DNA of 8,894 nt from an uncultured Amylibacter sp. (GTDB lineage: Bacteria; Pseudomonadota; Alphaproteobacteria; Rhodobacterales; Rhodobacteraceae). Position 1 is the first letter of the stretch; every line of letters begins with the position of its first letter. Location of the stretch: the NCBI GenBank assembly GCA_937944065.1, contig CALDZS010000157.1:1-8894 (forward strand). The letters run 5' to 3'. A model generated the notes under the pieces. The model was not told where the DNA came from. It made no database searches and was given only the letters and a program-made list of their open reading frames with translations. Of the stretch, positions 4,395-8,894 are shown one piece after another. A program made the position numbers and the translations under genes.

Positions 4395-6170
4395 ATGCCA
4401 TCTGACCAAAACATGATCATCGGAATTTTCGCAATCCTCTTTGTTCTGCTTGTGTGGGGTCGTATCCGCTATGATCTCGTCGCCTTCGGAGCACTGGTGC
4501 TGGCATCAATACTGGGGCTTGTGCCAAAGGAGGATGTATTTTCAGGGTTTGGACACTCTGCCGTCGCGATTATCGCTTTGGTTCTTATTATATCTCGTGG
4601 TCTTGTCGGATCTGGTGCCATCGAAAAGCTTGCTGCACGGCTGTTGGACTCAGATCGTCCCTTGCCATTGCATATCGCAATTATGGCCATTGTGGGTGCG
4701 GGCTTGTCGGCGGTGATTAACAACGTGGCGGCACTTGCCCTGTTGATGCCGCTTGATATTGACACAGCCACCAAAGCGAAGCGCGCTGTTAGCAAATCAC
4801 TGATGCCGCTGTCATTCGCAACCATTCTTGGTGGTATGATCACGCTGATCGGCACGCCGCCGAACATCGTCATTGCAGCGTATCGTCAGGATGTGTTGGG
4901 CGAGCCGTTTGGTATGTTTGACTTTGCACCCGTTGGGCTAACCGTCGCTATCGTGGGAATTGCTTTCGTATCGCTTGTCGGCTGGCGCTTGCTACCCAAA
5001 CGCGAAGGTGCGGTTGAGCAGGAAACAGAATTCGAAAAGGGACGGTATATTGCCGAACTGCGCATTAGCGACAATGCCATTGAGGAAACACCGGCGGTCG
5101 GTGATCTTTATCCACTCGCAGATGATCACGATGTTCATATCTTGGGGCTTGTCCGACGCGGGAAACGATTGCGGGGCTTTGCTGCGGGCACAGAAATTCG
5201 TGCAGGTGATTTTATTGTTGTTGAAGGGGAACCAAAATCCATAGAAGCGTTCATGGGTCAAGCCGCCTTGGAATTCTCGGGCTCTGAAAAACACGCAGGT
5301 AGTGTGACGTCAGGGGGATTAACTTTGACAGAAGCAATAGTCCCAGAGAATGCACGTATCGCAGGGCGCACAGCGCGAGGACTAAAACTTCTATACTCCC
5401 ATTCAGTCACCCTTTTGGGCGTTTCACGTAATGGGCGGCGATTTACGGATCGGGTGCGTCTGTTAACAATTAAGCCAGGTGATGTGTTGTTGCTATTAGG
5501 TGAGGCAAAGCGAAATGCGACGGCTGCGTCTTTCATGGGTGTTCTTCCAATTGAGGGGCGCGAGACGCAGGTTGTTCAACGCTCGAAGGCGGGCCTTTCC
5601 ATTGGGATTTTTTTGGCAGCGATCGCGGCCGCAGTCATAGGCTGGGTATCATTACCTGTCGCCCTTGCGGCGGCAGTGATTGCGCTGGTTGCGGTTGGTC
5701 TTGTTTCGGGCAACGAAGTTTACGAGTCTGTTGAATGGAAAGTGATCGTTCTGCTCGCTAGCCTTATTCCGCTTGCAGAGGCGTTTGAAAAATCTGGCGG
5801 GGCCGAACTTATCGCTTCGCAAATTTTGTCCATCACTCAAGGATACCCAGCCTGGGTTTCACTCCTCGCGTTGATGATTGTGACAATGACCTTGTCTGAT
5901 TTTTTGAACAACGTCGCGACGACACTCATTGCGGCACCGATCGGGATTGGGATGGCCGCGGCGACTGGTACCAATCCTGATGCTTGGTTGATGACGGTGG
6001 CGGTTGCCGCGTCTTGCGCCTTTTTGACCCCCATTGGTCACAAGAATAACACGATCATCCTTGGTCCGGGTGGCTATCGGTTTGGCGACTATTGGCGAAT
6101 GGGTCTGCTACTCGAAGTGCTTGTTGTGGTCGTTGCGTTGCCAACGATTTTGATTGTGTGGCCGCTGTAA
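4395..6170 (+). CDS. SLC13/DASS-family membrane transporter with two internal RCK_C (TrkA-C) domains
   Basis: This is a 591-residue inner-membrane transporter. The N-terminal membrane half (about 8-200) carries INNVAA (108-113) and GTPPN (153-157). A cytosolic insert at about 215-380 has two RCK_C-like repeats: DVHILGLVRRGKRL...GDFIVVEGE and SVTLLGVSRNGRRF...GDVLLLLGE. The C-terminal membrane half (about 398-591) repeats the transport motif as LNNVAT (504-509) and TPIGHKNN (545-552), followed by GPGGYRFGDYWRMG. The paired NNV/TP motifs form the sodium and substrate site of the SLC13 fold. This RCK_C-containing branch includes putative sulfate permeases, but the substrate cannot be read from sequence. 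No good Shine-Dalgarno precedes ATG 4395; a 5-codon ORF starts at ATG 4388 and overlaps it. TATAGT at 4347-4352 is a possible -10. It is divergent from nirK, and the NnrR box is about 165 bp from this start. Confidence 0.9.
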   Translation: MPSDQNMIIGIFAILFVLLVWGRIRYDLVAFGALVLASILGLVPKEDVFSGFGHSAVAIIALVLIISRGLVGSGAIEKLAARLLDSDRPLPLHIAIMAIVGAGLSAVINNVAALALLMPLDIDTATKAKRAVSKSLMPLSFATILGGMITLIGTPPNIVIAAYRQDVLGEPFGMFDFAPVGLTVAIVGIAFVSLVGWRLLPKREGAVEQETEFEKGRYIAELRISDNAIEETPAVGDLYPLADDHDVHILGLVRRGKRLRGFAAGTEIRAGDFIVVEGEPKSIEAFMGQAALEFSGSEKHAGSVTSGGLTLTEAIVPENARIAGRTARGLKLLYSHSVTLLGVSRNGRRFTDRVRLLTIKPGDVLLLLGEAKRNATAASFMGVLPIEGRETQVVQRSKAGLSIGIFLAAIAAAVIGWVSLPVALAAAVIALVAVGLVSGNEVYESVEWKVIVLLASLIPLAEAFEKSGGAELIASQILSITQGYPAWVSLLALMIVTMTLSDFLNNVATTLIAAPIGIGMAAATGTNPDAWLMTVAVAASCAFLTPIGHKNNTIILGPGGYRFGDYWRMGLLLEVLVVVVALPTILIVWPL

Positions 6171-6219
6171 AGTTGGACTTCACTTTTTAGGTCAAAGTTT
6201 GCCAAAGCAGCCACACGAA

Positions 6220-6256
6220 AGGGCACAGATGCCAACACCGCCAGCACCTGTGCCTT
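6220..6256 (+). other. Inverted repeat downstream of the transporter gene
   Basis: AGGGCACAG (6220-6228) pairs with CTGTGCCTT (6248-6256) over 9 bp with one G-U pair and a 19-nt loop, 50 bp after the transporter stop. No T-run follows, so it is not a standard intrinsic terminator. It may be a weak transcript end or a stability hairpin. Confidence 0.35.
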
Positions 6257-6298
6257 CGACTTCGATTATGAATAAAAACAAACCTAACCTATACTATC

Positions 6299-6312
6299 GA
6301 TAAGCAATTATC
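6299..6312 (+). promoter_or_regulatory. Palindrome just upstream of the flavoprotein gene, possible operator
   Basis: GATAAGCAATTATC is a perfect 5-4-5 inverted repeat. It lies a few bases after TATACT (6290-6295), a possible -10, and directly before the AGGAGG ribosome-binding site. A repressor bound here would block transcription. No regulator can be named. Confidence 0.3.
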
Positions 6313-6323
6313 AGGAGGCTGCT

Positions 6324-6953
6324 GTGGTTGAGGTTGATGAACAAATTCTAAGTGTCGAACGGTTGCGAGAACTTCTACCAACCGAAGGATTTACAAATAC
6401 GTTTCTTAAAGTGACTGATAGACTAAATGATGTTGCGCGGAAATTCATTGCGTACGCGCCATTTGTCATCGTCGCAACCAAGGCGTCTGGGGGCCTAATA
6501 GATGTTTCACCCAAAGGAGATCCGGCTGGATTTGTCGAAGTTTATGATGACAAAACTCTGATCATTCCAGACAGGCTTGGCAATCATCGTGTCGACGGTT
6601 TTCATAACCTTTTAGAGGATCCCAATATCGCGCTCTTGTTTATTGTACCTGGGCATGGCGACACGCTGCGTGTCGCTGGCAAGGCACGTATTGTGCGAGA
6701 TGTTGAAATCAACAAACGCCATGCAATCAATGGCAAAGAGCCGTTGCTCGCATTGGTGATTGAAGTCGAAGAAGTGTTTATGCACTGCTCAAAATCTCTC
6801 ATCCGCTCGCGTTTATGGCATCAAGATCATTGGCCAGAACGAAAGTCTGCGCCGACACTTGCTGAATGGGTGTTAGCAACAGTTGATAGGGAACAAACGC
6901 TTAACGAAGTGCAAGATGACCACACCGCTGATGAAGGTGCACGGCTTTACTGA
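6324..6953 (+). CDS. PPOX-type FMN-binding flavoprotein (MSMEG_1061-like)
   Basis: This encodes 209 residues of the pyridoxamine-5'-phosphate-oxidase-like split-barrel fold. FMN-site motifs are visible: FVIVATKASGGLIDVSPKGD (47-66), LIIPDRLGNHRVDGFHNLL (79-97), IALLFIVPG (102-110) and TLRVAGKARI (114-123). The C-terminal FMHCSKSLIRSRLWHQDHW (152-170) and PERKSAPTL are typical of the MSMEG_1061-type subgroup. These are cytosolic FMN or F420-type oxidoreductases of mostly unknown substrate; members are not pyridoxine biosynthesis enzymes. The start is GTG 6324, set by AGGAGG at a 5-bp spacing. It is 153 bp after the transporter gene and probably has its own promoter (TATACT 6290-6295). No NnrR box is present, so there is no evidence that it belongs to the denitrification set. 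Confidence 0.85.
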   Translation: MVEVDEQILSVERLRELLPTEGFTNTFLKVTDRLNDVARKFIAYAPFVIVATKASGGLIDVSPKGDPAGFVEVYDDKTLIIPDRLGNHRVDGFHNLLEDPNIALLFIVPGHGDTLRVAGKARIVRDVEINKRHAINGKEPLLALVIEVEEVFMHCSKSLIRSRLWHQDHWPERKSAPTLAEWVLATVDREQTLNEVQDDHTADEGARLY

Positions 6954-7078
6954 ACAGCGAATTGGATCACCAAATGAGGCTATTCTAGCTTTCGCTTTAT
7001 AATCGCATCCGTTCTGCGCGATAATCCCGTTACATTCGATTGCTTGCGCGCATTATCACTTATATGAAGGCAAGTTTT

Positions 7079-7089
7079 AACGTGACGTT
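7079..7089 (+). promoter_or_regulatory. Palindrome in the promoter region of the GbsR-like regulator, possible operator
   Basis: AACGTGACGTT is a perfect 5-1-5 inverted repeat, 81 bp before the regulator start and 10 bp before TATAAC (7099-7104), a possible -10. An autoregulatory operator is plausible because wHTH regulators that precede efflux genes usually repress their own operon. The rest of the 6954-7169 gap shows nothing else recognisable. Confidence 0.3.
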
Positions 7090-7169
7090 TTGTTCATTTA
7101 TAACTGAATAGACTTTACCTCTGGTTTTCTTACTTGCTATTAACGCCTTCAAACTGCTGGAGGCATTGT

Positions 7170-7688
7170 ATGTCTGAAGATCAATCAATTGAACGCATTC
7201 GCGGTGAATTTATCGAGAAGACAGGCATGATTTCGCAAGCCGAAGGTTTGCCACGCATTGCTGGGCGGGTCTTTGGCATGTTGATTTTTGATGGTGAGGC
7301 GGTTTCCTTTGGTGACCTGGCAACACGCTTGCAGGTCAGTCGCGCGAGCATCAGCACCAGTATCCGCCTGCTTGAAGAGCGCGGGTTGGTGAAACGCTTG
7401 ACGAAGGCCGGCGACCGACAGGACTATTTTCAGCTTGCAACAAATCCCTATGCGACCATGTTTGATGGAATTCTCAAACGCACCCGCGCGACACGTGAAG
7501 ATATCGCCCAGACCATCGACAGCCTTCCACAAGATGCCGAGGCGGTGTCGCGGCTGACCGCATACGCCGATTTTTACGCCTCGACCGAGGCCGCAGTTCA
7601 TTTGGCCCTACAGCAACTGAATGCCGCAAATAAACCTGATCATGGGCGACTGCCCACAGCCGACAAGGATCAACCTCATGACCAATAA
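7170..7688 (+). CDS. GbsR/MarR-family transcriptional regulator
   Basis: This encodes 172 residues with a winged helix-turn-helix: GEAVSFGDLATRLQVSRAS (42-60), the recognition helix SISTSIRLLEERGLVKRL, and the wing residues KAGDRQDYFQLA (79-90). The layout and length fit the GbsR branch of the MarR superfamily (COG1510-like). The C-terminal helices probably dimerise; no ligand site is recognisable. ATG 7170 is the start because GGAGG (7159-7163) lies at the right distance. The frame is open to TTG 7134, but that extension has no ribosome-binding site. The stop overlaps the start of the membrane fusion protein by 11 bp, so the two are translationally coupled and the regulator most likely controls that efflux operon, as a repressor by analogy with similar gene pairs. 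Confidence 0.85.
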   Translation: MSEDQSIERIRGEFIEKTGMISQAEGLPRIAGRVFGMLIFDGEAVSFGDLATRLQVSRASISTSIRLLEERGLVKRLTKAGDRQDYFQLATNPYATMFDGILKRTRATREDIAQTIDSLPQDAEAVSRLTAYADFYASTEAAVHLALQQLNAANKPDHGRLPTADKDQPHDQ

Positions 7689-8894
7689 AGCCAAACGGGA
7701 AAAAGAGATGACACCTGACGTTGATGTCGATTCCGCGACGGTGCCCGAAGTTCAAGTTTCTGAGGATGATGCAAATCTGGAGATCAATGCCAAACTTCAA
7801 AGCCCACAGACCTTGCAGTTCAAGTCTGACAAAGGCGCATCCCGTTCGACTTGGATTGCTGGGTTCCTGGTTGTTCTAATTGTCTGTTGGATGGGCAGCG
7901 GGTTTATTTTCCCCTCAAACGGCGACGAGGCTGTTGCCGCACGTGAAGCCCCCAAGCCTGTGGCTGTGGCGGTCAGTAAATCCAAGGCCGAGACGGTGAC
8001 GCAGTTCTATCAGGCCGAAGGTCAGGCTCTGCCAGATCGGGACACGATGATGCGCGCCGAAACATCTGGTGACATAGCCGAAGTTCTGGTCAGCAAAGGC
8101 CAAGATGTTGCTGCAGGTGACGTCATCGCGCGGTTTGATCCGACAGGAAACATCGCTGATGCAAATCGTGCTGCCGAGGAATTGGCGCGGGCAGAACGAG
8201 AGTTTAGCAATGCAGAAGCACTGTTGAAACGTGGGGTATCAACGGCGGACCGCGTCGCGCAAGCGCGTGCAACACTTGCCTCTGCGCAGGCACAGGTCAC
8301 AGCCGTGTCACAGGCGGCGGATGCCCTGACGATAACAGCGCCTTTTGGCGGGCGTATAGAAACCCTAAACCTTGATGAGGGCGAATTTGTATCCGTGGGC
8401 ACCGAAGTGGGTCGTCTGGTCGACATCACGCCATTGACCGTTGCCATTCAAGTGCCGCAACAATCATTAACCCGTTTGTCCGTGGGGCAACCCGCAAAGG
8501 TGCAGTTCATCACAGGGGAAAAGCGAAACGGCATAGTTACATTCGTTGGCACGTCCGCCGCGTCAGAAACCCGTACATTTTTGGCTGAAATCGAAGTCAT
8601 TAACGAGGATGGTGCGATCCCTGCGGGTATTTCGGCAGAGGTTGTCATCCCTACGGGCGACGTCGTGGCACATTTCCTGTCGCCCTCAATAGTATCGCTG
8701 GACACAGATGGCACGTTAGGCGTGAAAACGGTCAATGATAAAAATATTGTAGAGTTTTTCCCGATCACGGTTGTAAAGGCTCAAATCGACGGTATCTGGG
8801 TCACGGGACTGCCAGAAATCGTGGATGTAATTACCGTTGGGCAAGGGTACGTTAACCAAACTGAAATCGTCGCACCAAGCGCCGAAGAGCAGAA
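7678..8894 (+). CDS. RND efflux periplasmic adaptor (HlyD/membrane fusion protein), 3' end missing
   Basis: The frame opens at ATG 7678 and runs off the right edge after 405 codons. ATG 7708 is an alternative start. AAGGA 8 bp upstream, inside the regulator gene, supports 7678. The first 57 residues are hydrophilic and acidic, followed by one membrane segment at about 58-78 (TWIAGFLVVLIVCWMGSGFI). The periplasmic part has the adaptor order: first lipoyl half (AETSGDIAEVLVSKGQDVAA), a short alpha-hairpin (ADANRAAEELARAEREFSNA to about residue 218), second lipoyl half (TITAPFGGRIETLNLDEGEF), then the beta-barrel (LTVAIQVPQQSLTRLSVGQP). Such adaptors link an inner-membrane RND pump to an outer-membrane channel. 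The pump gene should follow beyond the window. A non-cleaved N-terminal anchor with a long cytosolic tail is less common than a lipoprotein or short-signal N-terminus. Confidence 0.9.
   Translation, partial: MTNKAKREKEMTPDVDVDSATVPEVQVSEDDANLEINAKLQSPQTLQFKSDKGASRSTWIAGFLVVLIVCWMGSGFIFPSNGDEAVAAREAPKPVAVAVSKSKAETVTQFYQAEGQALPDRDTMMRAETSGDIAEVLVSKGQDVAAGDVIARFDPTGNIADANRAAEELARAEREFSNAEALLKRGVSTADRVAQARATLASAQAQVTAVSQAADALTITAPFGGRIETLNLDEGEFVSVGTEVGRLVDITPLTVAIQVPQQSLTRLSVGQPAKVQFITGEKRNGIVTFVGTSAASETRTFLAEIEVINEDGAIPAGISAEVVIPTGDVVAHFLSPSIVSLDTDGTLGVKTVNDKNIVEFFPITVVKAQIDGIWVTGLPEIVDVITVGQGYVNQTEIVAPSAEEQ

Noticed and set aside
4388..4405. Five-codon ORF (MTNAI) overlapping the transporter start
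   Set aside because: It has no clear ribosome-binding site and no attenuation structure; short overlaps like this arise often by chance.
4469..5536. Minus-strand and alternative-frame open frames inside the transporter gene
   Set aside because: They are low-complexity shadows; the transporter frame has all expected motifs and full length.
6220..6256. Intrinsic terminator after the transporter gene
   Set aside because: The stem is reasonable, but the loop is 19 nt and no T-run follows, so it is kept only as an inverted repeat.
8022..8768. Long open frames on the minus strand across the end of the window
   Set aside because: They are serine/alanine-rich shadows of the membrane fusion protein gene, with no ribosome-binding sites or recognisable domains.
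1..8894. CRISPR array, tRNA or rRNA genes, insertion sequences
   Set aside because: No regularly spaced repeats, tRNA or rRNA signatures, or transposase frames were seen on either strand.

Overview
This window looks like part of an alphaproteobacterial chromosome or large plasmid, most likely from the Roseobacter/Rhodobacter group. The call rests on gene content and the style of the encoded proteins: a class I copper nitrite reductase with its NirV partner, a pseudoazurin, an NnrR-type Crp/Fnr regulator and a DUF1858 redox-disulfide protein. No species can be named from the sequence alone.

Layout. Positions 1-196 hold the 3' end of a GntR-family (FCD domain) regulator. Positions 197-582 contain no convincing gene, but 253-582 can fold into a set of mutually compatible long helices and is a candidate structured RNA or structured mobile remnant. 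It ends directly at the start codon of a small CxxC protein of the DUF1858 family (583-831, +). That gene converges on, and overlaps by 24 bp, nnrR (808-1503, -). Divergent from nnrR is pseudoazurin (1606-2037, +), closed by a strong intrinsic terminator (2059-2090). Then come nirV (2109-2924, -) and nirK (3004-4152, -), which read as one nirK-nirV operon. Divergent from nirK is an SLC13-type transporter with internal RCK_C domains (4395-6170, +). A PPOX-type FMN flavoprotein follows (6324-6953, +). The window ends with a GbsR/MarR-type regulator (7170-7688, +) overlapping the start of an RND-type membrane fusion protein (7678 to the edge, +, incomplete).

How it works together. NirK reduces nitrite to nitric oxide in the periplasm, pseudoazurin is the natural electron donor candidate, and NirV is the usual accessory partner of NirK. 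NnrR would sense nitric oxide and activate the set. Three 14-bp boxes of the form TTGT-N4/5-GCGCAA lie upstream of nirK, pseudoazurin and the DUF1858 gene. Each sits 21-22 bp from a plausible -10 hexamer, as expected for a Crp/Fnr activator bound near -41.5. This suggests a compact NO-responsive regulon of nirK-nirV, pseudoazurin and DUF1858. No nitric oxide reductase (nor) or nitrous oxide reductase (nos) gene is in the window. The transporter, flavoprotein and efflux genes to the right show no such box and are probably a separate functional block.
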